Positions 1 through 11,088 of a DNA stretch of 64,000 nucleotides are shown here, in pieces. Source of the stretch: Azorinus chamasolen (lineage: Eukaryota; Mollusca; Bivalvia; Cardiida; Solecurtidae). A model generated the notes under the pieces. The model ran no database searches. It was not told the DNA's origin and worked only from the letters and a program-made list of their open reading frames with translations. Every line of letters begins with the position of its first letter. Within the stretch, counting starts at the first letter, position 1. A program made the translations under genes and the position numbers. Location: positions 77,114,701 to 77,178,700 of the forward strand of contig OY755241.1 of NCBI GenBank assembly GCA_963576725.1, read 5' to 3'.

Positions 1-3000
1 ATTATCAACCTCCAACTACAGCTAACTCATATTCAATATAATAACAAAGCTTTATTTAGTTTCGAGAAAACAATAAGTCATCAGAGCCCATATTGTAGCA
101 GACATGTGATATTTCTACCCGTAAAAATGCAAGTTTACCTTTAATATTCCAAATACTACCATTTCATGTGCTAAAATCTATTGAAACATCAACCTCTACC
201 TACATCTCAAGAATAATTTAGTTTAGAGAAAATACCGTAATTAGTCCCCAATGCCCATATTGTAGCAGAAATGTGATATTTTTACCCGTAAAAAATGCAA
301 GTCTACCCTTAATAATCCAAATACTTCCATCTCAGATAGCAAAATCTATTGAAACATCAACCTCTACATGTACCTAAAGCTAACTCATTTTTAACAGAAT
401 ATCAAAGATTTATTTAGTTTAGATAAAATAATTAGTCATCATTGTCCATATTGTAGCAGAAATATGATATTTCCACCCGTAAAAAATGCAAGTCTACCCT
501 TAATAATCCAAATACTTTCAGTTCAGATGGTAAAATCTATTGAAACATCAAACTCTACCTACAGCTAACTCATATTCAACAGAATATCAAAGATTTATTT
601 AGTTTAGAGAAAATAATTAGTCATCATTGCCAATATTGTAGCGGAAATGTGATATTTCTACCCATAAAAATGCAAGTCTACCCGTAATATTCCAAATATT
701 TCCATTTCAGATTGTAAAATCTATTTAAACATCAAACTCTACCTACAGCTCACTCATATTCAACAGAATATCAAAGATTTATTAAGTTAAAGAGAAAATA
801 ATTTAGTCATCATAGCCCATATTCAAGCGGAAATGTGATATTTCTACCCGTAAAAAAAATGCAAATCTACCCTTAATATTCCAAATGCTGCCATTTCAGA
901 TGGTAAATTCTATTGAAACATAAACCTCTACCTACAGCTCACTCATATTCAACAGAATATCAAATATTTATTTAGTTTAGAGAAAACAATTAGTCATCAT
1001 TGCCCATATTGGAGAAGAAATGTGATATTTCTACCCGTAAAAATGCAAGTCTATCCTTAATGATCCAAATACTTCCATTTCAGATGGTAAAATCTATTGA
1101 AACTTCAACCTCTACCTACAGCTAACTCATATTCAACAGAATATCAAAGATTTATTTAATTTAGAGAAAACAATTAGTCATCATTGCCCATATTGTAGAA
1201 GAAATGTGATATTTCTACCCTTACAAAATGCAAGTCTACCCTTAATAATCCAAATACTGTCATTTCAGATGGTAAAATGTATTGAAACATCAACCTCTAC
1301 CTACATCTAACTCATATTCAATAGAATATCAAAGATTTATTTAGCTTAGAGAAAATAATTAGTCATCATAGCCCATATTGTAGCAGAAATGTCATATTTC
1401 TTCCCTCAAAAAATGCAAGTCTACCCTTAATATTCCGAGTACTTCCATTTCATATGGTAAAATCAATTGAAACATGAACCTCTACCTAAAGCTCACTCAT
1501 ATTCAACAGAATATCAAAGCTTTCTTTAGTTTAGATAAATAATTAGTCATCATTGCCCATATTGTCGCAAAAATGTGATATTTCTTCCCTTAAAAAATGC
1601 AAGTCTACCCTTAATATTCCGAATATTTCCATTTCAGATGGTAAAATCTATTTAAACATCAACCTCTACCTACAGCTCACTCATATTCAACAGAATATCA
1701 AAGATTTATTTAGCTTAGAGAAACTAATTAGTCATCATAGCCCATATTGTAGTAGAAATGTGATATTTCTACCCGTAAAAAATGCATCAACCTCTACCTA
1801 CAGCTCACTCATATTCAACAGAATAGCAAAGATTTATTTAACTTAGAGAAACTAATTAGTCATCATAGCCCATATTGTAGCAGAAATGTGATATTTCTAC
1901 CCGTAGAGAATGCAAATCTAACTTTAATATTCCAAATACTTCCATTTCAGATGGTAGAATCAATTGAAACATGAACCTCTACCTACAGCTCACTCATATT
2001 CAACAGAATATCAAAGATTTCTTTAGTTTAGATAAAATGATTAGTCATCATTGCCCATATTGTCGCAAAAATGTGATATTTCTACCCGTAAAAATGCAAG
2101 TCTACCCTTAATATTCCAAATATTTCCATTTCAGATGGTAAAATCTATTTAAACATCAACCTCTACCTACAGCTCACTTATATTCAACAGAATATCAAAG
2201 ATTTATTAAGTTAAAGAGAAAATAATTTAGTCATCATAGCCAATATTGAAGCGGAAATGTGATATTTCTACCCGCAAAAAATGCATGTCTACCCTTAGTA
2301 TTCCAAATGCTGCCATTTCAGATGGTAAAATCTATTGAAACATCAACCTCTACCTACAGCTAACTCATATTCAGCAGAATATTAACGATTTATTTAGTTT
2401 AGAGAAAATAATTAGTCATCATTGCCCATATTGTAGCAGAAATGTTATATTTCTACCCTAAAAATGCAAGTCTACCCGTAATAATCCAAATACTTCCAGT
2501 TCAAATGGTAAAATCTATTGAAACATCAAACTCTACCTACAGCTAACTCATATTCAACAGATTATCAAAGATTTATTTAGTTTAGAGAAAATAATTAGTC
2601 ATCATTGCCCATATTGTAGCAGAAATGTTATATTTCTACCCTAAAAATGCAAGTCTACCCGTAATAATCCAAATACTTCCAGTTCAAATGGTAAAATCTA
2701 TTGAAACATCAAACTCTACCTACAGCTAACTCATATTCAACAGAATATCAAAGATTTATTTAGTTTAGAGAAATTAATTAGTCATCATACCCCATATTGT
2801 AGCGGAAATATGATATTTCTACCCGTAAAAATGCAAGTGTACTCTTAATATTTCAAATTCTGCCATTTCAGACGGTGAAATTTATTGAAACATCAACCTC
2901 TACCTACAGCTAACTCATATTCAACAGAATAACAACGATTCATTTAGCTTAGAGAAAATAATTAGTCATCATAGCCCATATTGAAGCCGAAATTTCATAT

Positions 3001-3345
3001 TTCTACCCGTAAAAAATGCAAGTCTACCCTTAATATACCAAATACTTCCATTTCAGATGGTGAAATCTATTGAAACACTAATCTCTACCTGCAGCTAATT
3101 CATATTCAACAGGATAACAACGATTTAATCAGTTCTGTGGGCACAAGGGGTTCTCATAACACATATTATAGTTGAAATGTGATATTTGTATCCTAAAAAA
3201 GGCAAGTCAGGCATCTATATTTCAAATACTGCCATTTCAGAGGGTATATATATTGAAACATAAATCTCTACCTACAGCTAACTCATATTCAATAGAATAA
3301 CAAAGATTTAATTAGTTTTGTGGGCACAATGGGTTCTCATCATCA
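1..3345. repeat. ~184-bp AT-rich satellite array, about 18 copies
   Basis: The motif CCTCTACCTACAGCTAACTC recurs with spacings of 180-191 bp from base 9 to about 3265, so the array holds about 18 monomers and probably continues upstream of the window. One monomer (about 1659-1789) is only ~131 bp because ~53 bp are missing between short matching ends. Monomers near 2425-2566 and 2606-2749 are almost identical, a recent duplication. The last two copies (after 3090) are the most diverged and carry a GTGGGCACAA variant, as expected at an array edge. A 97-codon frame inside is a by-product of the repeat. Confidence 0.95.
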
Positions 3346-3872
3346 TCTTCAATTATGGCCACACTCTGCGAACAGAATTTACAGTCCCATTATGTTTTCG
3401 CATTATATTTCCTTGTCCAAAAATGAAAATATCGATTATTGGTTCAAGGAAGGTTTCAAATCACTAGTGAAAAAGTCGCGATGCTCGAAAGATCTTTCAT
3501 TTCGAAGAAATTAACGGGGAATACCAGGGAATCCTAAGTTGGTCGTATAGACCAGTTAATGCAAATGAGCTAGTGTAACATGACCGTCACGTGATTTAGA
3601 CTGCGCTGGAGAAAGTAAACGAAATGGCAACCCGAAACAAAAGTAGCGATGGGGTCCTCATTCCAAGGTATTACCAAAGAAGATTAGACGAGAACATTTA
3701 AGACAGCGGGCTCACTCAAGACATATTGTCCAGTTAATTTTACTAAGAAACCTAGGAAATGGAATCAGTTAAGGAGCAAGGAAGGAATAAGCTCGCGACT
3801 TATGGATCCGCTCGTGGTAAATTTATCTGGTGAGTGGTGTATACATGTCGAGTATTTCATGCACAGGGCGCT
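3346..3872. other. unassigned, no recognised feature
   Basis: This mixed-composition stretch follows the satellite. The 64-codon frame at 3320-3514 begins in the satellite edge and resembles nothing I know. I see no splice pattern, tRNA or repeat. Confidence 0.5.
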
Positions 3873-4002
3873 ATTTCGTGGGTCTAAAAGGTCAAAAAAA
3901 TGATTGGGTCGATTTAGTATTATATTATATACGTACATAATATAACACTAAATCGACCCAATTAATTTTTTTGACTTTTTAGACCATGTAGACCGACGAA
4001 AT
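3873..4002. repeat. ~105-130 bp near-perfect palindrome (foldback)
   Basis: GGTCTAAAAGGTCAAAAAAA at 3881-3900 and a GGGTCGATTTAGT stretch after it are matched in inverse orientation by ACTAAATCGACCC and TTTTTGACTTTTTAGACC, ending at 3985. The loop is only a few bases around TACGTA (about 3930-3936). Short outer matches ATTTCGT (3873-3879) and ACGAAAT (3996-4002) extend it. It could be a foldback MITE or a simple palindrome; I see no second copy in the window. Confidence 0.85.
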
Positions 4003-4683
4003 GCCCCCCCCCCCCTGTGATTTCATGCTCTTTTCACGAAAGTTATTATCACTGATAAATTGCAACTTCTTATTTGCTTGGGATTGTTCGGCGAACCCAG
4101 TTAATTCGCGTCATAATCCCTGGATACATAAAACAATATATTGCGCTAACTTTCAGTTTCTCTTTGATTGTTAATTGCTGGTAGGTCATTTCGGACCACG
4201 GTCATTTCGTCGGTTTTAGTGTTTGTTTTCTGGATCCTTTGTTTTCTAACCTATAGATTAAAAATCATACCATTTCGAGATTAAGTATTAATGTAGTTTT
4301 CAAAGTTGTCTGGCAATGTCGTCATACCTAACATGTACTTGCCTTCATGATTTGAATGTTCACCAAGTCGATGTAAGTGCAGCATGGGTACTTGAAAGTG
4401 TGCATACATGTATGTAGATTCTAAAAGGTGACAGTGTCTACATACGAAGTACATATTGTACATCTGTATTTACTTCGCAGTATACAGTGCACATGAAATG
4501 TTTATATAAGCTATTGTAAAATTTATTGTCAGAAGAGTAAAAGTCCATTGATCCTACACCTATGTGCTCTTATTATTTCATGGACCTATATAACCTATCT
4601 AGGACTGATAATTTTGTGTGACAAAGATAATTATCAGTGTCCCTAGTAATTTCATGCTTATTACTATTTTGTAACAGGAAAAT
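4003..4683. other. unassigned, begins with a poly-C run
   Basis: A C run lies at 4004-4015. The rest is AT-rich single-copy-looking DNA. TCATTTCGGACC and TCATTTCGTCGG near 4190-4220 echo the preceding palindrome's CATTTCGTCGG edge, so a decayed copy of the same element is possible. Confidence 0.4.
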
Positions 4684-4684
4684 G

Positions 4685-4698
4685 CCCCCCCCCCCCCC
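4685..4698. repeat. poly-C tract (14 C)
   Basis: An uninterrupted run of 14 C follows AATG and precedes an A-rich stretch. It marks the left end of a ~100-bp segment duplicated at 5234-5343. Confidence 0.9.
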
Positions 4699-4797
4699 AC
4701 CAAAAAAAATACAATAAAAAAAATACAGCCTTTTACTTATGGCATTGCCAGGGTCTACATTACCTGACATTTAATCAGGGTCTATACTGTCCGACAT
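4699..4797. repeat. direct duplication, left copy (partner 5234-5343)
   Basis: The stretch from ACCAAAA through TACAGCCTTTTACTTATGGC to ACTGTCCGACAT recurs at 5234-5343 with few differences, mostly in the A-run length. Both copies sit beside C- or G-rich runs, which suggests homopolymer-assisted duplication (inference). Confidence 0.9.
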
Positions 4798-4896
4798 TCA
4801 ACTAGGGTCTACACTGTCTGACATCTAATCAAGGTCTACATTGACACCTAACCAGGGTCTACAACATCTGACCAGGATCTACACGGTCTGATATCT
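4750..4896. repeat. ~27-bp minisatellite, about 6 copies
   Basis: CAGGGTCTACA..CTGACATxTAAT repeats about six times with decaying similarity. The first two units also lie in the duplicated segment at 5290-5343. Confidence 0.8.
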
Positions 4897-5151
4897 GACT
4901 CCAAAGCATACTGTTTGCATAACTTTTATCCCTTATATTTGAAACAAATTATTAATACAATTTTATCAGTTATATTTTACATTTACGGTATTTCAAAGAT
5001 GGTAAAATACCAAATACGATTTTACAAAAACCACAAAAAATTGAACACATTAAGGGGCCATATTTAAACAAGAAAAGAAGGGAAATGTTTTGTAAGCCAG
5101 AAGGACTGGGATTTTTTAGGTAAAATTCTGTAAGCGGGAGCAACATTTCCA

Positions 5152-5169
5152 GGGGGGGGGGGGGGGGGG
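5152..5169. repeat. poly-G tract (18 G)
   Basis: Eighteen consecutive G, followed by CGGGG. A length-unstable, quadruplex-capable tract; the exact length is assembly-sensitive. Confidence 0.9.
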
Positions 5170-5233
5170 CGGGGAGTAAATTTCCTAGGACCCCTCCAGT
5201 GGGGAAGATTACATAGGCAATTTCACCCCACCC

Positions 5234-5343
5234 ACCAAAAAAAAAAAAAAAAAAAATGAAATAAAAAAATACAGCCTTTTACTTATGGCATTGCCAGGGT
5301 CTACATTATCTGACATTTAATCAGGGTCTATACTGTCCGACAT
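5234..5343. repeat. direct duplication, right copy (partner 4699-4797)
   Basis: Same TACAGCCTTTTACTTATGGC segment as the left copy, preceded by a longer A run. The minisatellite is represented by only two units here, so the duplication involved just the left end of that array, or the array grew later in the other copy. Confidence 0.9.
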
Positions 5344-5578
5344 GTATGACAGCACTGCAGAGAAACTGCTTTCAGTGTGTTTCAATTATCAGGCCTACAT
5401 GTATTTACTCCAGACAAAAAATAGATACCATATGTTATGGATGTCAGAGTCAAAAACATATTGTTTCAATAAATTTACACAAAATGTCCTGGGTTAAAAC
5501 CCACATGTGCCAGAAACTGGAGGAAAACAATATCAAATTCGCCATACACAGCAGCTTGGTATAACACACCTAACTCCA
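5344..5578. other. unassigned
   Basis: A 72-codon frame (5346-5564) has no recognisable motif. I see nothing else. Confidence 0.4.
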
Positions 5579-5817
5579 GGGCCAGTATTCACAAAGCGCT
5601 GAATTTAAAAGTTAGACTCAAAACTCAAACTGAATATGCCAAAATATCAACAATGCCTTGGCAAACTTGAATGAAAATTGCCATAAATAATTCATTTACA
5701 GTATATGTTGGCATAATCATTTTTAAGTCGATCAAAACAATATTATTCAAGATGTGGTAGTTTCCATTCTGAGTCTCGAGTCTGAGTTTCAGACTCAGTA
5801 CTTCGTGAATACGGGCC
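5579..5817. mobile_element. MITE with GGCC..GTATTCAC terminal inverted repeats
   Basis: The left end GGCCAGTATTCACAAAG is mirrored by CTTCGTGAATACGGGCC at the right end. Subterminal AGACTCAAAACTCAAACTGA pairs loosely with the CTGAGTCTCGAGTCTGAGTTTCAG block. The length is 239 bp. No clear target-site duplication is visible. The superfamily is not assigned. Confidence 0.7.
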
Positions 5818-6124
5818 ATGTTTCCAGATGATTTAGTTGGGGTAGGAGGCAAGTCGCACTGTTTAGTTATAGTCTTCCATCCTCTTGGCATGTCACCTCA
5901 TCACATCTTTGAAGTATGTCTGCCCAACTGCAAGCACCTCAGGGTCTAGGCAAAACTGCTCCATTACCTAATGATAAAGGACAGTTTACGCAAAATACAA
6001 TCAAACATGAATTCCCTACTTTGCTAAAATATTCCTCCATACAGATGAAAAAATCCTTTGCACCAAAATTACTACCCCTAATATTTCATCAAATGCATTC
6101 CCTTTAGTTTGAGAATGGATATAA
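5818..6124. other. unassigned
   Basis: This carries a 63-codon frame (5916-6107) without recognisable features and no repeat I can name. Confidence 0.4.
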
Positions 6125-6320
6125 AGTAGAACCTCTCTCTAATGTGACCACTTATGAATAAACATGGGTGTCTTTATAAGCAGGTTGTTGCTTAATGCAG
6201 GACAAAAGTGATACAGAAAACTCACTTTAGGTGCTTACTTTTGTCCTGCATTAAGCTACCACCTGCCTTTACCACCCAGAATCTCTTTTGGGTGGTCGCA
6301 TAAGAGGGTTTTTACTGTAT
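6125..6320. mobile_element. D-family MITE
   Basis: The left end GTAGAACCTCTCTCTAATGT is matched by AGAGGGTTTTTACTGTAT at the right. The core is the inverted repeat AGCAGG..GCTTAATGCAGGACAAAAG against CTTTTGTCCTGCATTAAGC. TA-flanked CAGTARAACC ends recall Tc1/mariner- or pogo-type MITEs; that classification is an inference. Confidence 0.85.
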
Positions 6321-6481
6321 TGGCAATTGGGTTGAGCATTGAAGAAATATGGATGCTATAGTAGGTAATAATCACTATTTGGACTCTCCTGACAGCCCTA
6401 ATATGCCTTTTGCAAACTGAGCTGACTAATTCAAGACAGAAGGAGCTCTCTTATCAGAATTTGTTCTGTTTGCCTATTGTG
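6321..6481. other. unassigned spacer between D MITE and element N
   Basis: No recognised feature. Confidence 0.4.
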
Positions 6482-8057
6482 TTTTAGCTCACCTGAGCCT
6501 AAGGCTCAGGATGAGCTATTGTGACCGCGATGTGTCCGTCGTCCGGCGTCTGTCGTCCGTCCACATTTTCAAACGACATCTCCTCTGAAACCGCTGACCG
6601 GATTTTAACCAAACTTTGCCAGAGGTATCAGTGGCTAGGGGGAACGAAATATTGATCAAATCATGACCCCCGGACCAAAAAATGGCCCCGCCCAGGGGCT
6701 TATCAGCATGTCATAAGAAAATCTTTAAAAATCTTCTTCTCTGAAACTATAAGGCCTAGACCCTTGATATTTGGTATGCAGCATTATCTAATTGGTCCCC
6801 TACACAGATTGTTCAAATTATGATCCCCGGACCCAAAATGGCACCACCCAAGGGCTTATCTGATATTTGGTTTGTATTATTATCTAATGGTCCTCTACAA
6901 AGTTTGTTCAAATTATGACCCCCGGGCCAAAGATGACCCGCCCCGGGGCTTATCAGTTTTTCATAGGAAAACTTTAAAATCTTCTTCTCTGTAACTGTAA
7001 GGACTAGACCCTTGATATTTGGTATGCAGCATGATCTAATTGGTCCTGTACAAAGATTGTTCAAATTATGATCCCCGGACCCAAAATGGCACCGCCCAAG
7101 GGGTTATCAGTTTTTCATTGGAAAATCTTTAAAAATCTTCTTCTGAAACTGTTAAGCCTAGACCTTTGATATTTTGTATGTAGTCTGATCTAGTGACCTT
7201 TTACAAAGGTTGTTCAAATTATTACCCCGGGCCAAAAATGGCCCCACCCTGGGGCTTATCAGTTTTTCATAGGAAAATCTTTAAAAATCTTCTTCTCCAA
7301 AACTGTTAGGCCTAGAGACTTTATATTTGGTATGTAGTATGATCAAGTGACCCTCTACAAATATTGTTCAAATAATGACCCCGGGACCAAAACTGACCAC
7401 ACCCAGGGGCTTATCAGTTTTTCATAGGAAAATCTTTAAAAATCTTCTTCTCTGAAACTGTAAGGCTTAGACCTTTGATGGTATGTAGCATCATCTAATG
7501 GTCTTCTACAAATATTGTTCAAATTATGAACTCCAGACCAAAAAATGGCCCGCCCCCGGGGCTTATCATGTTTTTATAGGAAAATCTTTAAAAAATCTTC
7601 TTCCCTGAATCTGTAAGGCCTAGAGTTTTGATGTTTGGTATGTAACATGATCTTATGGTCCTCTACAAATTTTGTTCAAATTATGACCCTGACCCGGGGC
7701 AAAAATGGCCCTACCCATTACTTAAGATAAAAATTAAAAATTCTTCCCCCCTGAAACCATAAGACACATACCTTACAAATTTTGTATGTAGCTTTGCCTT
7801 GTGGTCCTCTGCCATGAATGTTCAACTTATGACCTCCGACCTCTGGGCAAAACTTGGCCCTGCCCTGGGGCTTATCAATTTTTTATGAGGAAATTATAAA
7901 ATATTATTTTTCTCTGAAACCATAAGGCTTAGACCTTTAATGGCATGCTGCTTTGCCTTGTAGTTCTATACCAAGATTGTACAAATGATGACTTCTTGAT
8001 AAAAAATGGTCCCACCCGGGCTCAGGTGGAGCGTTTCAGGGCCTCAAGGCCCTCTTG
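6482..8057. mobile_element. element N: tandem-repeat-bearing element with AGCTCACCTGAGCC ends
   Basis: The left end TTTTAGCTCACCTGAGCC is followed by a short hairpin (GAGCCTAAGGCTC) and a GTCCGTCGTCCGGCGTCTGT block. The right end GGGCTCAGGTGGAGC inverts the left terminus. Between them lie about ten ~145-160-bp units, each with a (A)AAATGGCCCCRCCC.GGGGCTTATCAG segment, TCTTTAAAAATCTTCTTCTC, a TGATATTTGGTATG segment and TTGTTCAAATTATGACCCC. One unit near 6840-6930 is shortened. Units diverge progressively, so this is an old element. I associate it with a common mollusc repeat but cannot name the superfamily. Confidence 0.85.
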
Positions 8058-8750
8058 TATAGATAGGTTCCTACTATTATGGCTATGTCCAAGACCAGGT
8101 CTTGTCAATGTTTAATTACACATATTCATTAATTCATTAAGTCCTTCCTATTAGATGAGCCTGGTGCCTGTAAAACAATTGCAGTTTTGCACAGCATTCA
8201 ACTGGTCAAATTTTCATAAAGCCAAACTCATACCAATCAAAACTAGAGGATGGTTTGATTTTATATACATGTACTTTGATTTTATATGTATAAGCGATAC
8301 ACTTACATGTCTTCGGCTGGCATAATGTTGTGGCTTGCAGCCACGGCACATATTTTCAAGCTCAGTTGGCATCCCAATGCAGTTTTGAAATCTGCACCAT
8401 GATTGGTTGCTTCTGGATGGAAATAGGGCTGGGTTCAGTATTCAGTAGTCATCTACTAGGTCAAAAATTAAGTCTGAAATAGAAACAGAACATGTCATAA
8501 TGCTTTCAATTATAATAGTTTTCAAACTTATAATACCGGTACTATATCTCAATTAAAATCAGTTCATATGTTTGTGCTTTACCTTAAAACAAACAAACAT
8601 TTGCTAGAATTATGTTCCCGAAAATGAAATTATGGGGCTATACTGGTTGTCCATATACATGTATGTGTAAACTCAATTTTGTCGGGACTGCTTCGCCTAC
8701 AGTTTTGCTTCAATTATGTTTAAAGTTTATAATATATGTATATAGCCTTC
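8058..8750. other. unassigned
   Basis: AT-rich DNA without a recognised repeat. A 68-codon frame at 8612-8818 runs into the next MITE and is not credible. Confidence 0.4.
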
Positions 8751-9005
8751 TTAACCCTTTACTCCATAAATGTGCCTTTGCAAACAGAGTAGGCCTAGAT
8801 CAGACAGCTCCTATATGAGCCATCTGATCAGGGTCTGCTCTGTTTGCTTATGATATAATATAGATATGATTTTAAAGTTTCTACCGTGTTTAAAAATTCC
8901 CGTATCCGTTTGCAATTATAGCATTTAATATGATTAATAGTTAATATGATTAATTGTCATGACGTAATTATTTTTTAAATGAATATTCATGGAGGAGAGG
9001 GTTAA
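8751..9005 (+). mobile_element. A2 MITE, complete (TTAA-bounded)
   Basis: It begins TTAACCCTTTACTCCATAAA, carries the core palindrome GTAGGCCTAGATCAGACAG / CTGATCAGGGTCTGCTC, and ends ATGAATATTCATGGAGGAGA then GGGTTAA. The length is 255 bp. TTAA at both ends is the target-site signature of the piggyBac superfamily; no transposase is in the window. Confidence 0.9.
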
Positions 9006-9252
9006 CATGGGAATCTGCACTTGCAAGTGTAGTTAGGATTTTGCTATTACAGGAGTCATTTTCTCTTTTTTGAGTTTTTCGGAGATGGTTTGTACTGAAG
9101 TTCATCTTTCTTCATAACTATCACAGCTACTTCCTTGTAACTTGGACATATTATTTGCTATCATAAGTTGATTGTATAATACTAGGGCTATAACTCTGAC
9201 ATAAATTTTATAAGAGTTTGGTCCTTTGTGAACTTAGATAAAATCATTTCTT
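9006..9252. other. unassigned
   Basis: No recognised feature before the tRNA-like block. Confidence 0.4.
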
Positions 9253-9437
9253 GTGTACATGTCCAATTTCTGCATGCGTGGTGTAAGGTGGTCTTGTGGT
9301 AACGCGCTTGACTATCAGTCTGGAGGTCCGGAGCTCAAACCCCGGTCCCTCCCGAAAATTTCAGAGAAGCTTTTCCGTGTCTCCCACCCACACCTCCTCT
9401 CCACCCAGGGATTAAAATTGCTCAGCAATATCCACAT
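9253..9437 (+). mobile_element. tRNA-derived SINE-like sequence
   Basis: About 9285-9350 contains an A-box-like GTGGTCTTGTGGTAACGCGC and a B-box-like GGTCCGGAGCTCAAACCCC at tRNA spacing, with a possible anticodon hairpin GACTATCAGTC. The acceptor stem does not close properly, so a functional tRNA is unlikely. The following C-rich stretch to ~9437 would be the SINE body; its end merges into the LINE fragment. Confidence 0.55.
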
Positions 9438-9770
9438 ATGTTGCCCGAATGCCAGAGTACAGTCATGTTACTTAGTAAATTATTTTGTAATAACTTTACA
9501 CAACCATGTGACAAATGTGGAGACCTAGTCTCGAATCTGACACTACATATCGTGCTGTTCTGTAACAGAAATGAAAATTTGAGAGAGCGTCTGTGGTGTA
9601 AGGTTTACGAGCTGTGTGGACCTATACCATATCGGTATTTCATCCAATTAAATGCACGTGATCAAGTGACTCATTTGACGTGTGGTCTATGTCACCTCAT
9701 CGAAAGTGACCTAAACCGCGAACAGTGTTTGAAAGTTGTTACCCAGACATTTCACCGAATGTTACGTTAG
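9438..9770 (+). pseudogene. LINE reverse-transcriptase C-terminal fragment (110 aa)
   Basis: The 110-residue frame has a CDKCG..LxLHxxxxC pattern (about residues 34-53) followed by NENLRERLW. That zinc-knuckle-like arrangement is typical of the region after the RT domain in some non-LTR retrotransposons. It lacks any RT catalytic motif, so the copy is 5'-truncated or only its end lies here. The downstream sequence to about 10805 behaves like its 3' UTR. The clade is not assigned. Confidence 0.5.
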
Positions 9771-9839
9771 CATGTGCTGTGAATGGTGTTGTGGGACAGT
9801 GATACAGTATGTACTGTTTGAGTGTAATGTTAAATTGTA

Positions 9840-10067
9840 TTAACCCTTTCCCTCGTTTTGATGGTTTTGACGACCCTGTAAAAGTCACTTTGTGAAACCA
9901 TTGTGATAATTAGAGCGTTTGCTCCTGTAGGAGCGAATGCTCTTTTTATCACAATGGTTTCAAACTACGGGATTCTAGGAATTTCCCTTTCTCTAGTTAA
10001 TGTTCCTTTTCGGTAGATTTACTCAAAGAGGTTGTATCTAAAAATAGCCTATGGGGTAAAGGGTTAA
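9840..10067 (+). mobile_element. B MITE, complete (TTAA-bounded)
   Basis: It runs from TTAACCCTTTCCCTCGTTTT to GGGGTAAAGGGTTAA. The core AAACCATTGTGATAAT..GAGCGTTTGCTCC is mirrored by GGAGCGAATGCTC..ATCACAATGGTTTC. It contains CTCTAGTTAATGTTCC, the unoccupied version of the TTAA site that carries an A MITE at 18628. It appears to sit inside the LINE 3' region. Confidence 0.9.
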
Positions 10068-10805
10068 ACAAACGTAATGCAGTTAACAATCTTGCAAATG
10101 TGCAGCGTAGTGCGCATAATGTTGACATAGATAAATGACGATGACGGGGACGACGATGTGAATAATCATTATTACCATCGTCGTTGTCGTCGTTGTCAAT
10201 GTCTCCTTGTTCTTCGTCGTCTTATATCTGTTTTAGGTTTACCATTAACCATTTGTACACAAATGTATGTTAATATTGTAATGGCTACGTAACTTGATAG
10301 CGACTATGATGATGAGTGGGATGAAGATGATGGCGATAGTCATCGTCATCCTCGTCATACTATTCGTCACAGTCTCTAGTATGATTATTGATATATTCTT
10401 TTTCCTCAACCTCCTTAACCTGTTTGCATGTTAAATGTTTGTTTCTCTATTCGCAATGTATAGGCTGGCATATATTATATATTTCCTGTGATCCTCGTCT
10501 ATGTTTCGCTTGTTTCGCTAGACAGGATAACGAAAGATATACATGCAGTGATATTTTTATTCTCTACGTAATTTACGGTTTTGCATGCATTCACCTTACT
10601 CATCTTCTAGGTTTCGTTTCGCTAGAGAGGACAGCGGGTGATATGCATGTGCTGGGAATAATATTGGGAAATTGTATTTCTATACAATTTCTATATTTAT
10701 CTGTTTATGACGTTATGTACATGATCATTTATTTTGAGTTCATTGTATGTGTAATGTTTCACATTGTATTTTGTGCTCTCCGTGAGTGGAGGATAATAAA
10801 TAAAT
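10068..10805 (+). mobile_element. probable LINE 3' UTR with GAC/GAT-rich stretches
   Basis: GACGACGATG/TCGTCGT-rich blocks lie at about 10130-10200 and 10300-10360. Two diverged copies of GTTTCGCTAGAnAGGA occur about 110 bp apart (10513 and 10616). The stretch ends with the small hairpin CTCCGTGAGTGGAG followed by ATAATAAATAAATA, a LINE-like 3' terminus. The 149-codon frame at 10388-10837 crosses this end and is probably fortuitous. LINE origin is inferred from position after the RT fragment. Confidence 0.4.
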
Positions 10806-10808
10806 ATA

Positions 10809-10838
10809 CAGGGTCCAGTTCAAATTGTTCGAGTTAGT
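10809..10838. repeat. F-element terminal motif
   Basis: CAGGGTCCAGTTCAAATTGT matches 11469-11497 in the same orientation and the right end of the F insertion at 29657-29887. It is a solitary end. Confidence 0.7.
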
Positions 10839-10929
10839 AATAGATACAGTACGAGTCTTACTACCAACGTGTCTTCTTACAACCGTTATCAGGACAGTTT
10901 GTTCGCATGACCGAAGACGTGTCTCACCT

Positions 10930-10987
10930 GGGTCTTCACTCTTTGCAGGTAGGTATATTGACGTGAATAGCAAGCGAATGGTTAATT
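10930..10987 (+). mobile_element. C MITE right-end fragment
   Basis: TTTGCAGGTAGGTATATTGA followed by AGCAAGCGAATGGTTAA is the right end of the C family (compare 13705-13743 and 25155-25193). Confidence 0.7.
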
Positions 10988-11088
10988 TCGAAATCGCACC
11001 CTAAGATTCAAATACAAGTAAATACTATTTTTCATAACGGGGTAAGAGTTAAATTGTTTGACAAGCTTTTATGTTAACTGTTAGTCAT

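Noticed and set aside
1..3345. CRISPR array
   Set aside because: Repeats are contiguous 184-bp monomers without unique spacers, in a eukaryotic context.
8058..8750. Gene exon in the 68-codon frame at 8612-8818
   Set aside because: It runs into the A2 MITE, has no splice signals and no recognisable motif.
10388..10837. 149-codon plus-strand frame as a membrane protein
   Set aside because: The longest frame in the window, but it contains a diverged internal duplication and ends across a LINE-like 3' terminus; no known motif.
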